Shown in pieces: positions 46,071-53,954 of a DNA stretch of 64,000 nucleotides. Positions within the stretch are counted from its first letter, which is position 1. Every line of letters begins with the position of its first letter. Position numbers and translations under genes: made by a program. This stretch comes from Lachnospiraceae bacterium (GTDB lineage: Bacteria; Bacillota; Clostridia; Lachnospirales; Lachnospiraceae): the NCBI GenBank assembly GCA_910575035.1, contig CAJTDL010000002.1, forward strand, positions 118,964 to 182,963, given 5' to 3'. The notes under the pieces were generated by a model, which saw only the letters and a program-made list of their open reading frames with translations, was not told the origin of the DNA and made no database searches.

Positions 46071-46127
46071 AATTTCACCTCCTTCCCATCAATATCCTAT
46101 ACCTAAAGATAACAAATAACTATCAGG

Positions 46128-46191
46128 TTCCATTCCAGAACCTTACCTGAATCCAGATATTTCTGAATCCTGGCAACACTCTGGAATGGAA
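46128..46191 (-). promoter_or_regulatory. Long hairpin between maturase and precursor genes
   Basis: TTCCATTCCAGA (46191-46180 on the minus strand) and TCTGGAATGGAA (46139-46128) form a perfect 12-bp stem; inner bases (CCAGGATTC, ATCTGGATT) can fold further. There is no T-run. It may protect or set the amount of the precursor transcript. Confidence 0.65.
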
Positions 46192-46224
46192 AAGCCTTTT
46201 CAATACATAATCCTTATCCTTTCG

Positions 46225-47559
46225 CTAAGAAAATAAATTGCGTTTTTCTTCGTCTGATAATGATATATATAATAAAATGATACGCTCATAAATCCTTTTA
46301 ATCAGCCTGCACGATATATCACTAGGTTCATCCACAGTACCTGTCACAGCATAATTATCATATGAACATTTTCCCAAACATAAATTCCTGCACCAACATT
46401 TTTCGCACTTTTTGTGGGTCAAAACATTCACAGCATGTAAAAAAGCATCGTTATGTAGACCTTCTTCAAGACTTCCAATTTTATATTTTTCCACCCCCAC
46501 AAATCTTTGACATGGAAAAAAACGGCCATCTTTATCTATAGCAATCATTGTTCTGCCGACTCCACATGGATAACATCCAATCACACTGCTATGAATATGC
46601 GAAAGATATGCAAAAATACTTGTATATCCATAACGTATCTCATTATATTTTCCTTTGTGTATTAATCTGCTAATTTCATCTATGTACTCACAGCTAATAT
46701 TATAAACTTTTTCGTAATCTTCTTCATCAAAGCTTTCAACCGCATACGCAATGCCTACCTCTTTAAAACCGCTCTCGTATAGAAATTTTTCTATTGTCTT
46801 CGTATCTAAAAATGCTGACGTAACAGTTGCGCGTGCGGAAGCCTTTCCTTTTTTTCTTAATCCTTCTGTATTTTTCATAATGCTATCAAAAGATCCTCGC
46901 CCATCTGAAAACACCCTCATATTGTCATTTACTTCCTTCGGCCCATCTATGCTGATTTTTATGCTTATATTGTTATCCTCTAAATATTCCTGAACTTCCT
47001 TGTTTAATAAAGTTGCATTTGTTGTAATACTCATGCCAAAATGTATGTCCCTTTTCTGCTCCACCTCTTTTGCATAATCAACTATTGCTTTTATCAATTT
47101 AAGATTTAATAACGGCTCTCCCCCAAAAAAGATAATGTTTACGTTTTTCCTATTGCCACAATTATCAATTAAAAAATCAACTGCTCTTTTCGCCGTGTCT
47201 ATTCCCATTATGCCCTTATCTTTAAATTGTCCTCCTTCACCATAGCAATATTTACAATTAAGGTTGCAATCTTGTATTGCCATTAAAATTATGCTTTGCA
47301 ACTCTTGTGCCCCCTTTTCTATCATCTCCGCATTTCCAACATTCATTATCCCCTTAACCACATTCCCAGCTTGCAAAACTTCTAATACATAATTATCAAT
47401 TGGCAAATAAACGATAAAATCCCCCGTTGCTTTCTCCAAAACTGCATAAACTTTATCCGAAAGCCTTAATAACCTATTATTTTTTGATGTAAACATATAT
47501 TTGCCATTATCTGAAACAAATAGCTTATACGGAAATAGCCTTAATACCTCTTGATTCAT
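46225..47559 (-). CDS. Radical SAM/SPASM peptide maturase
   Basis: 444 residues. The N-terminal 85 residues resemble a peptide-recognition (RRE-like) region. The radical SAM cluster motif is CNLNCKYCY (Cys98, 102, 105), followed by FFGGEPLL. The SPASM part contains CYPCGVG near residue 326, DKDGRFFPCQRFVG near 345, and KCEKCWCRNLCLGKC near 383-397, enough cysteines for two more iron-sulfur clusters. The CGVG...DG..(Y/F)PC.RFVG pattern is close to QhpD and to ranthipeptide maturases, which link Cys to Asp/Glu or other residues by thioether bonds. The start overlaps the preceding membrane gene (ATGA). Target: presumably the 49-residue peptide downstream. Confidence 0.9.
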   Translation of the reverse strand: MNQEVLRLFPYKLFVSDNGKYMFTSKNNRLLRLSDKVYAVLEKATGDFIVYLPIDNYVLEVLQAGNVVKGIMNVGNAEMIEKGAQELQSIILMAIQDCNLNCKYCYGEGGQFKDKGIMGIDTAKRAVDFLIDNCGNRKNVNIIFFGGEPLLNLKLIKAIVDYAKEVEQKRDIHFGMSITTNATLLNKEVQEYLEDNNISIKISIDGPKEVNDNMRVFSDGRGSFDSIMKNTEGLRKKGKASARATVTSAFLDTKTIEKFLYESGFKEVGIAYAVESFDEEDYEKVYNISCEYIDEISRLIHKGKYNEIRYGYTSIFAYLSHIHSSVIGCYPCGVGRTMIAIDKDGRFFPCQRFVGVEKYKIGSLEEGLHNDAFLHAVNVLTHKKCEKCWCRNLCLGKCSYDNYAVTGTVDEPSDISCRLIKRIYERIILLYISLSDEEKRNLFS

Positions 47560-48206
47560 TTCATACGCCTCCTTACAAATATCCCCGCATTGAGGGCTGC
47601 TAAAACAATAATTTCAGAAAATTTGCCCAAAACATAATAAGCTCCATAAAGATGGTACTCAAAAGGACATAAAACCCCTATGAAAACATGATTTGATATC
47701 AGCAAGCCAATCACCAAAATCAAGTACGCAACCAGCCCCATCACATATTTTTGCGCCACTTCAAAACACACATGGCATAATAAAATATAGATAACGATCC
47801 CCAGGCATACGGAAACTATCAAGCAGGCAGATACAGCCTTACCAGTAAGGAAAGCCCCTGCCGCAAGACTCATGCATAGATAGGCAATGCTAAAAACACC
47901 TGCGGCAGACAGGTCAAACAAAAGCCCATACAGAATGCCCGAAACCGTCTTTGTCTGCACGACAGACTGTACGATTTTCCTGTTTTTGTCAGAAAACCTG
48001 GCATAATACACCAAGGGCAATGACAGTGCCATAAGGATGGAACAGACGGCATAGGCTGTCCACACACTTTCCTCTATTTTTTCCCTGCCAAGCATCATCA
48101 GCGCAGCATAGCTGACAGCCACAGCGGCCAGGGAGGCCTTCAAGGCAATATTCCTCTTTAAATCCATATACGCCGTCCAGCACAGCCCCTTTATGTTATC
48201 CATCAT
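47556..48206 (-). CDS. Six-helix membrane protein of the RiPP operon
   Basis: 216 residues, almost all membrane: six hydrophobic segments (for example SLAAVAVSYAALMML, FDLSAAGVFSIAYLCMSLAA, YVMGLVAYLILVIGLLI). A short basic tail, FVRRRMK, is cytoplasmic. It overlaps both neighbours (start within the end of the previous gene, stop within the maturase start), so it is translationally coupled. It looks like an ABC-2 permease partner for the ATPase at 49475, possibly an immunity or export component. Confidence 0.75.
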   Translation of the reverse strand: MMDNIKGLCWTAYMDLKRNIALKASLAAVAVSYAALMMLGREKIEESVWTAYAVCSILMALSLPLVYYARFSDKNRKIVQSVVQTKTVSGILYGLLFDLSAAGVFSIAYLCMSLAAGAFLTGKAVSACLIVSVCLGIVIYILLCHVCFEVAQKYVMGLVAYLILVIGLLISNHVFIGVLCPFEYHLYGAYYVLGKFSEIIVLAALNAGIFVRRRMK

Positions 48207-49485
48207 TTAGAATCCTCCTTAAGACATCTTTATAAGCGCCGTCTGAAAAAGCCTCCACATTAATCTCAGACAAATCCGAGATTTCCCCCAGTTCCTGGTA
48301 AAGACGGAACAGTTCCCCTTCTGCCTTTATCATGCACTCTTCCACCACGCATTGCTTAGGGGACACGCAGGAGCCATAATCGCTTACCAGGGAATCATAG
48401 GAATATTTCAGCAATTCCTCCGATTTTTTCTTCCTTAATATCTGGCTGGGAACGTCCTGAGCCAACAAATCCAGAACCGTCTCCTGGAATCTTGTAGACG
48501 GCTTTATGACAGCGTATAAATATCTTGCAATGATTTCCTCATCTGAAAGGTTCCTCAGCGCTTCTGCGTAACAATCCACGAAAACCTTATTGCCCTGCAA
48601 ACGCATGAATACCTTGGCTCCAGCCCCATCCCATGGAAAATATATGGAGCGCCCCACCTCATACCGCTCTGCCCCTATGTCAAACCCATATGCCCGCAAC
48701 ACCACATCTGCCCCATGCAGCAATTCTGCCAGATGCCCTGCATACTCTTTCCCCAAAGATTCTTCATACTCCACCACATACCCGTCTGCCTCCTTTGTAA
48801 CCCATCTGCCGGATGTAATCTGGCGCTCCGCAAAAGACTCTCCTGCTGTTACCGCCACAATCCCTGCAAGATACAAAAGCACAGCTTTTTCCTTCCCCCT
48901 GGCAGAAGACGCAGAGACAAACAGGATTCCAACAGCAGATGCCAGCACAATCCCTATGACGCAGAATGCATTCTCCTTTTTTTCAAACAGCAGCAAGGGG
49001 GACACATAGCGGAAGTACAATTCATGCACCAAGGGTTTTTGAAGAAGCCAGAAGACCACTGCTACAATCGCCATGTATGTGGCCAACCCATTCTGGCATG
49101 CCACTCCTATCACATCCCCCAACACTGTAAAAAACAGGCAGCCTAAGGCTGCATAAAAAACAGCATACCAGGGCATTCCGGAAATAATGGCTTTTACTGC
49201 ATCAGCCATAAACCATGGCGCTGCCATCAAAAGAGATACCCCTAATATATACTTTGCCCGATTCTCCCGAAAACCACAGAACCCTAAATTAATGCAGTTT
49301 TCTTTCACCTGAGAAAAGAAAGCAGCCGCTTGCTCCGCAGTTACCAGAACCATTCCATATAAAATCGCCCTTGAAACACCCCACTCCACAAGCAATGCCG
49401 CAGCCCCTGGCAGCAGGTAATACAAAACAATCCATTTATTGTACCTTTCCTTTACATATACCTGTGCAATTTCTTTAACTGCCAT
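48196..49485 (-). CDS. Membrane protein with large soluble C-terminal domain, ABC partner in the RiPP operon
   Basis: About 429 residues. Residues 1-225 contain six or seven membrane segments; the next 200 residues form a soluble domain (GRWVTKEADGYVVEYEESLG onward). That domain faintly resembles the substrate-side domain of M1-type peptidase permeases, but no HExxH zinc motif is present. Start chosen at ATG 49485 (MAVKEIAQVYV) with AGGAGG 7 bp before; ATGs at 49491 and a frame to 49530 overlap the ATPase gene. Probably the main permease of the ATPase upstream. Its role in immunity or export is inference. Confidence 0.75.
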   Translation of the reverse strand: MAVKEIAQVYVKERYNKWIVLYYLLPGAAALLVEWGVSRAILYGMVLVTAEQAAAFFSQVKENCINLGFCGFRENRAKYILGVSLLMAAPWFMADAVKAIISGMPWYAVFYAALGCLFFTVLGDVIGVACQNGLATYMAIVAVVFWLLQKPLVHELYFRYVSPLLLFEKKENAFCVIGIVLASAVGILFVSASSARGKEKAVLLYLAGIVAVTAGESFAERQITSGRWVTKEADGYVVEYEESLGKEYAGHLAELLHGADVVLRAYGFDIGAERYEVGRSIYFPWDGAGAKVFMRLQGNKVFVDCYAEALRNLSDEEIIARYLYAVIKPSTRFQETVLDLLAQDVPSQILRKKKSEELLKYSYDSLVSDYGSCVSPKQCVVEECMIKAEGELFRLYQELGEISDLSEINVEAFSDGAYKDVLRRILNDG

Positions 49486-50377
49486 TATCATGCCTCCTAA
49501 ATGAATACGATGTATGATGGATATAAGCATCCTCCAGACTCTTCTTTTCCTTTTTCAGGCTCCCATTGCGGTACAATGGCTTGCTTCTGCATAACTCCGC
49601 ATTATTTACAGAAAAACGGATGACCAAATTTCCCCTATCTCTCTTAATGGATATTATGCTAACCTCTTTCCCTATCTCTGCCAATTTATCCCTGGGAATC
49701 AGGATGGAGTATACCACATTCTTATCGTCCTGGATAAATCCATCCACACTTCCGGCATAGGTCACCTTGCCGCTCTGCAGGCTAACCATCCTCTCACAAG
49801 CGCTCTCAACATCATCCAAAATATGCGTGGAAATTAATATAATCTTATCATCACCCACTTCATTCACCATATTCCGAAAGGCCAGGCGCTCATGTGGGTC
49901 TAGCCCAACCGTAGGCTCGTCTAACAATATGATATCCGGCTCCCCAAGAAAGGCTTGGGCAATCCCCAACCTCTGCTTCATCCCCCCAGACAATTCCTTT
50001 ATCTTTTTTCCTGCATCCTTAGAGAGGTTAAGGTAATCCAGCCACTTTGCAATCTGCTGATTTTCATCCCTAATGCCAATCCCCCGGACATGCAGGAGGT
50101 AAACCAGGGACTCCCATACCGTTAAATTGCCGAAAAACTCAAACTGCTGAGGCAGATAGCCAACCTTGGCCTTATTCTTATCTGACCAAGCTTTTCCATC
50201 ATACACAATGTTTCCTTTATCCTGCCGAACCTGTCTTGTCAGTATTTTCATGATGGTGCTTTTCCCTGCACCGTTTTCTCCAACCAATCCACATACGCCC
50301 TGCCCAAGGCCAAAAGTAACATCATCAAGCGCAAGATTGCGCTTATATTTCTTTGTCAAATTCGATATCTGCAGCAT
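49475..50377 (-). CDS. ABC transporter ATP-binding protein (BcrA/NatA type), first gene of the RiPP operon
   Basis: 300 residues: Walker A GENGAGKST, signature LSGGMKQR, Walker B IILLDEPTVGLD, switch His LISTHILDD, then a 90-residue C-terminal domain. GGAGAGG precedes ATG 50377. It is followed by two overlapping membrane genes, the maturase, the precursor and the exporter. BcrA/LanF-type ATPases with membrane partners often give self-immunity to the producer. A LytTR-type promoter lies 100 bp upstream. Confidence 0.92.
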   Translation of the reverse strand: MLQISNLTKKYKRNLALDDVTFGLGQGVCGLVGENGAGKSTIMKILTRQVRQDKGNIVYDGKAWSDKNKAKVGYLPQQFEFFGNLTVWESLVYLLHVRGIGIRDENQQIAKWLDYLNLSKDAGKKIKELSGGMKQRLGIAQAFLGEPDIILLDEPTVGLDPHERLAFRNMVNEVGDDKIILISTHILDDVESACERMVSLQSGKVTYAGSVDGFIQDDKNVVYSILIPRDKLAEIGKEVSIISIKRDRGNLVIRFSVNNAELCRSKPLYRNGSLKKEKKSLEDAYIHHTSYSFRRHDNGS

Positions 50378-50479
50378 TTTTTATCTTTTCCTCTCCTTTT
50401 TTCAACAAGCCACATCACGTTTGAACCACAATCATCCCATAAAATACAATAAAAGGCCTTAGAATACAAGGCCTTTGTC

Positions 50480-50510
50480 GATTTTTGCAATCCAGAATGC
50501 AATATTTGTA
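50480..50510 (-). promoter_or_regulatory. LytTR-type direct repeat and promoter of the RiPP operon
   Basis: Plus-strand TTTTTGCAATCCAGAATGCA followed by ATATTTGTA: half-sites TTTTTGCA and TATTTGTA with a 21-bp period, as at the agrD promoter. On the minus strand TTGTAT, 17 bp, TATTTT can serve as core promoter before the ATPase gene. The second half-site is weaker than at agrD. Confidence 0.78.
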
Positions 50511-50524
50511 AAAAATGGGGGTAG

Positions 50525-50590
50525 GACGAAAAAAATCATAAAGATATAAAGTTCTGCCACGCAACTTAACTACAATATCACATGATCCAC
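50525..50590 (-). pseudogene. 5' stub of an AgrC-like kinase gene
   Basis: Directly after the regulator stop the minus strand reads VDHVIL, stop, LSCVAE, then YIF and IFF, matching the start of the kinase at 42809 (VDHVILLLSCVAEICIFYDFF). It ends by joining the LytTR promoter. The kinase copy here is therefore lost. Confidence 0.88.
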
Positions 50591-50602
50591 TTCCCCCGCC
50601 CC

Positions 50603-51343
50603 TTAATATTTTTGTGCAATAAACCTTGCGAAGGCTTCTCTCAGGTTTTTCTCCTTCGACCTGGAGACTGTCAGCCTTGTTCCATCTGTCAGTTCCAATT
50701 CTCCTGGGATTCTCCGTTTTATGTAGCGCAGGTTGACAATGTAGCTGTTATGCGCATATTCAAAGCCGCAGCCCTTTAGCTGGCCATATAACTCTGCCAG
50801 CTTCTTTTTGCTGGTTATATGGCTTTCAAACTCATACTTCACCACTGATGGGTCTGCATAAATCTTGCTGCCTCCCCTTGCAATGGAAATATATAAGATT
50901 TCCTCCGGCCTTAGCCGTACCATGCTTTGCTTCCAAGTGCCTATGATGTCAGGCGCCATCCGCCTATTTTTCATTTCCTGGATCACCGCCTGCAATTCCT
51001 TCTCCATCCGCTCATCACCATATGCCTTCAGCAAATATCGGTAGGCTCCTGCCTCAAAGGACTTTACTGTCGGCTCGCAGGCTCCGGAACAAAACACCAG
51101 GACAGACTCCGGGAAATGGCTGCGGAAAAGCCTCGCTGCCCCATCGCCATCCATCCCATCCATTTTCATGTCCAAGATCAACAGATCTACCTTGGGGCAA
51201 TGGCTGCATGCCTGAACCAGTTCCTCCCCGGAATGGAATTCATGGAAGGCTGCCTCATCCTCCACCAGGCCGCTTTTTAAGAGCATCCGTTCCATATACC
51301 CCACAAAGCAGCTGTCGTCATCGCAAATTGCTATATCATACAT
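50603..51343 (-). CDS. LytTR family response regulator (AgrA-like)
   Basis: 246 residues. Receiver domain 1-125 with acidic pocket (ICDDD), phospho-acceptor Asp58 in LLILDMKMDG, and conserved Lys in YRYLLK; LytTR DNA-binding domain 140-246 (ILYISIARGGSKIYA, YAHNSYIVNLRYIK, LELTDGTRLTVSR). GGAGAATAGCAA precedes the ATG. It should bind direct repeats of about 9 bp spaced 21 bp apart, which are found in three places nearby. The only intact matching kinase is at 41502-42809. It is the gene before the RiPP operon, separated by the promoter. Confidence 0.92.
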   Translation of the reverse strand: MYDIAICDDDSCFVGYMERMLLKSGLVEDEAAFHEFHSGEELVQACSHCPKVDLLILDMKMDGMDGDGAARLFRSHFPESVLVFCSGACEPTVKSFEAGAYRYLLKAYGDERMEKELQAVIQEMKNRRMAPDIIGTWKQSMVRLRPEEILYISIARGGSKIYADPSVVKYEFESHITSKKKLAELYGQLKGCGFEYAHNSYIVNLRYIKRRIPGELELTDGTRLTVSRSKEKNLREAFARFIAQKY

Positions 51344-51515
51344 TTGCTATTCTCCTTTTTTCTGTTGTATTTTATCCCAAAGGCGATTTTTGATATAGCA
51401 TAAAGAATCGTGGAAATCTTCCTAATTTTTTATATGCCATATTTGCCATATTATAACACACAGCAAATAGCATTTCTATCCATAAAATTCACTTACTGTA
51501 ATATTGGAAGTTTAT

Positions 51516-51606
51516 CGGTTACTATTCATGGCTCGTGAATGCGCCAAACTGCGCATTCCGCAAGAACATGATTCAGGAGTGAGGAGCGATTTTGCGAAGC
51601 AAAAAC
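51516..51606. repeat. Partial copy of repeat family R
   Basis: GGTTACTATTCATGGCTC, then GAATGCGCCAAACTGCGCAT, AAGAACATGATTCA and CGATTTTGCGAAGCAAAA correspond, in inverted orientation, to the right half of the full copy at 3355-3498. Confidence 0.82.
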
Positions 51607-51628
51607 TGGCTCCCTTCACCGCAAACCT

Positions 51629-52255
51629 TCAGGCAATAATCTTCCCTGCGTCTATCTCATAAGTCCTGTCGCAGATATATGCAATGTCTTTCTCATTGTG
51701 GGAAGCCAGAAGGATTGTCTTGCCTTTCTCCTTTTCCCTAATGAGCACATCCCGCATCTTGGCCAGCATGCCCTTGTCCAGGCCATTGAACGGCTCATCC
51801 AGGATTAGCACGTCCGGATCCTCCATCAGCGCCTGGGCAAGGCCAAGGCGCTGTTTCATGCCAAGGGAGTATTTCCGCACCTTTTTCCTGTCTGCCGGGT
51901 CCAGGCCTGCCAGCTCCATATACGCGGAAATCTCTCCCTTCCCAATTTTTTTGTGGATGCCCGCCAGGATTTTCAGGTTCTCATAGCCGCTTAGGTAGGG
52001 CATGAAGCCTGGGCTCTCAATAATGAAGCCTGTGCGTTCTGGGAATTCCACGTCCTTCCCAATCCGTTTGCCCAGCACTTGGATTTCGCCGGTAAAAGCA
52101 GTGTGGAACCCGCAGATGCACTTCATCAGCATGGTCTTCCCAGAGCCATTGCCCCCCACCAGGCCAACGGCCTCGCCCTGCCCGGCCTGGATGGACACAT
52201 CCGTAAGGATTGGGTGTTTGTTTATGGTTAGCGATACATTTATTACATTGATCAT
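51629..52255 (-). CDS. ABC transporter ATP-binding protein
   Basis: 208 residues, short NBD only: Walker A GGNGSGKTM, signature YSLGMKQR, Walker B VLILDEPFNGLD, switch His LLASHNEKD. Met replaces the usual Ser/Thr after the Walker A lysine, which may affect magnesium binding. Start overlaps the upstream permease stop. Last gene of a four-gene operon with a lipoprotein and two membrane proteins, similar in layout to bacteriocin immunity exporters. Confidence 0.92.
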   Translation of the reverse strand: MINVINVSLTINKHPILTDVSIQAGQGEAVGLVGGNGSGKTMLMKCICGFHTAFTGEIQVLGKRIGKDVEFPERTGFIIESPGFMPYLSGYENLKILAGIHKKIGKGEISAYMELAGLDPADRKKVRKYSLGMKQRLGLAQALMEDPDVLILDEPFNGLDKGMLAKMRDVLIREKEKGKTILLASHNEKDIAYICDRTYEIDAGKIIA

Positions 52256-53232
52256 GGCAGTACGTCACCTCCTATCATGTCTATGCTCACATTCCTGGCC
52301 TTTCGGTACATTAAGATTGCAAGCAGCAGCCATGCCCCTGCCAGCAGCCCCACTGACAGCCATGGGCTGAACACAAACGCACGGAAATATTTCCTATAGT
52401 GGCATGCCAGAAGGGCGTGGCTGACGGGGAAGAACCACATGGCCTCTGACCGCAGCAGGATGAGCCCGCTCCCCGCCGTGATGTGGAATGCCTGCACGAA
52501 GAACAGCAGAAGCCGCCTCTGGTAGAGGCACCCTGCCATAAACGCCATCCCACAGAGCAAAAGGAACAGGGTGAACATGGCATAGGAAAGCAGGAAAGCC
52601 ATGTAGGGCGGCATCTGAAAATACAGGTTGGGCGGCAGGATTTCCTTTATCATATGCCCCCATTCCGGGGCAAATTTCTCATCGTACTCTGTTACCACCA
52701 GGCTCCATCCATTGTCCAAAAAGGAGTCCCCTGCCGCCTGCGCCATAGTCAGCAGGTTAGCCGCCAGGCTGTAGAGGGCTGCGCAGATGAGCTGGAACAG
52801 CATCTCCCCCAGGATCCAATTCCGCTTCCCCATCCGTGCCACATAGAACAGCATGTTACCGTCTGCTTTGGGGAAGGGGGACATCAGCACCAGGTACACC
52901 AGCCCGAACAGCAGCAGGCCCATCCAGGAGTTCATGGTGGCGATGCATGGCTCCAGCAGGTTCAGGGGGCTGCCCATCTGCCTGGAAGCCTCCAGCAGGG
53001 GCAGGACGGTATTGTCACGCAGGGGCAGGAACGCCACTGCCAGCAGGATAAGCCTGGGAGTGGACAGCCACCGGGCGTATTCGCTCCTTGCCACCAGCAG
53101 GATGGACTTCCCGCTTATAAGCCTGCCCGCCCCCTTGGTGCCTGCCTTGCCTGGCTCCGCTGCCCCTTTCCCCTGCGCTGCTGTTTTACCCATTTCTGTT
53201 TTCTTGGCCATGTGCGGCCTTTGATTTCCCAT
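52252..53232 (-). CDS. ABC permease-like membrane protein
   Basis: About 326 residues starting at ATG 53232 that overlaps the previous stop (TAATG). A polar, basic, Gly/Ala/Lys-rich N-terminus of about 45 residues is followed by six hydrophobic segments (LILLAVAFLPL, MGLLLFGLVYLVLMSP, LSYAMFTLFLLLCGMAFMAG and others). Partner of the ATPase downstream. No family name is certain. Confidence 0.78.
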   Translation of the reverse strand: MGNQRPHMAKKTEMGKTAAQGKGAAEPGKAGTKGAGRLISGKSILLVARSEYARWLSTPRLILLAVAFLPLRDNTVLPLLEASRQMGSPLNLLEPCIATMNSWMGLLLFGLVYLVLMSPFPKADGNMLFYVARMGKRNWILGEMLFQLICAALYSLAANLLTMAQAAGDSFLDNGWSLVVTEYDEKFAPEWGHMIKEILPPNLYFQMPPYMAFLLSYAMFTLFLLLCGMAFMAGCLYQRRLLLFFVQAFHITAGSGLILLRSEAMWFFPVSHALLACHYRKYFRAFVFSPWLSVGLLAGAWLLLAILMYRKARNVSIDMIGGDVLP

Positions 53233-53954
53233 TATGCCCTGCCCCCTTTCGCCTTCCACAGAATCCCGCAGCCTGCCGCCAATGCCGCTGCCATGCCCCA
53301 TGGGAGCAGCATTGCATCCGCCATTGCCACATCCTTCAGCAGGTATCCCAGGATAAACAGCGCGCCCAGGCAGGTGTACAGGTCTGGGTATAGGAATACC
53401 AGGAACGTGGCCATCATGGACATAGCCATCCCATAGGACGCCATATACAGGATTCTGGATCCAAGGGACAGCAGGAGGGAGGCCGCCGTCATGGCGCCTC
53501 CCCCATATGCCTCCTGGCCTCCTGCGTATATGGGGTTCAGTGGGAAAATACAGGACACTGCCAATGCATACGCCCCAAGCCCCGCTGCGGACAGCGCCCC
53601 ACCGCTTGCCGCAGCATAGAGCAGCCGGGAGTAGGCATACCGATATTTCCCCATACGCTGCTCCACGCCCATATAGAAGCGGCTGGCGAGCTCCTCATAG
53701 ACGCAGGAGGCGGAAGGGAGGGCAGCAATGACTGCCAGCAGCACATACATCCAGCTGGTGGCGCAGGCGTCAAATGCCCGCCCTGCCGAGAACTCCAGCA
53801 GGCTTCTCCTGGGGAGGCGCAGCACGGCGGCAGCCACAGAGAGGGAGGCATCGCTGCCCAAAAGGCACAGGGGGCCCATAGAGGCCAAGGCCACGATAGC
53901 CAGTACACCCAAAATATAATAAAGAGCCTTCTTCCTCACATACATGCCTATCAC
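53232..53954 (-). CDS. Membrane protein, probable permease subunit
   Basis: 240 residues, Ala/Gly/Leu-rich, six hydrophobic segments (for example YYILGVLAIVALASM, LLAVIAALPSASCVY, MAAALAAGCGILW). It overlaps the lipoprotein gene before it and the permease after it by one to four bases, so the operon is translationally coupled. Unusually GC-rich compared with the RiPP genes nearby. Confidence 0.75.
   Translation of the reverse strand: MIGMYVRKKALYYILGVLAIVALASMGPLCLLGSDASLSVAAAVLRLPRRSLLEFSAGRAFDACATSWMYVLLAVIAALPSASCVYEELASRFYMGVEQRMGKYRYAYSRLLYAAASGGALSAAGLGAYALAVSCIFPLNPIYAGGQEAYGGGAMTAASLLLSLGSRILYMASYGMAMSMMATFLVFLYPDLYTCLGALFILGYLLKDVAMADAMLLPWGMAAALAAGCGILWKAKGGRA

Noticed and set aside
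45778-46119. A 113-codon plus-strand frame opposite the RiPP precursor
   Set aside because: No ribosome site; the minus strand has an ideal one and a Cys-rich peptide in the right context.
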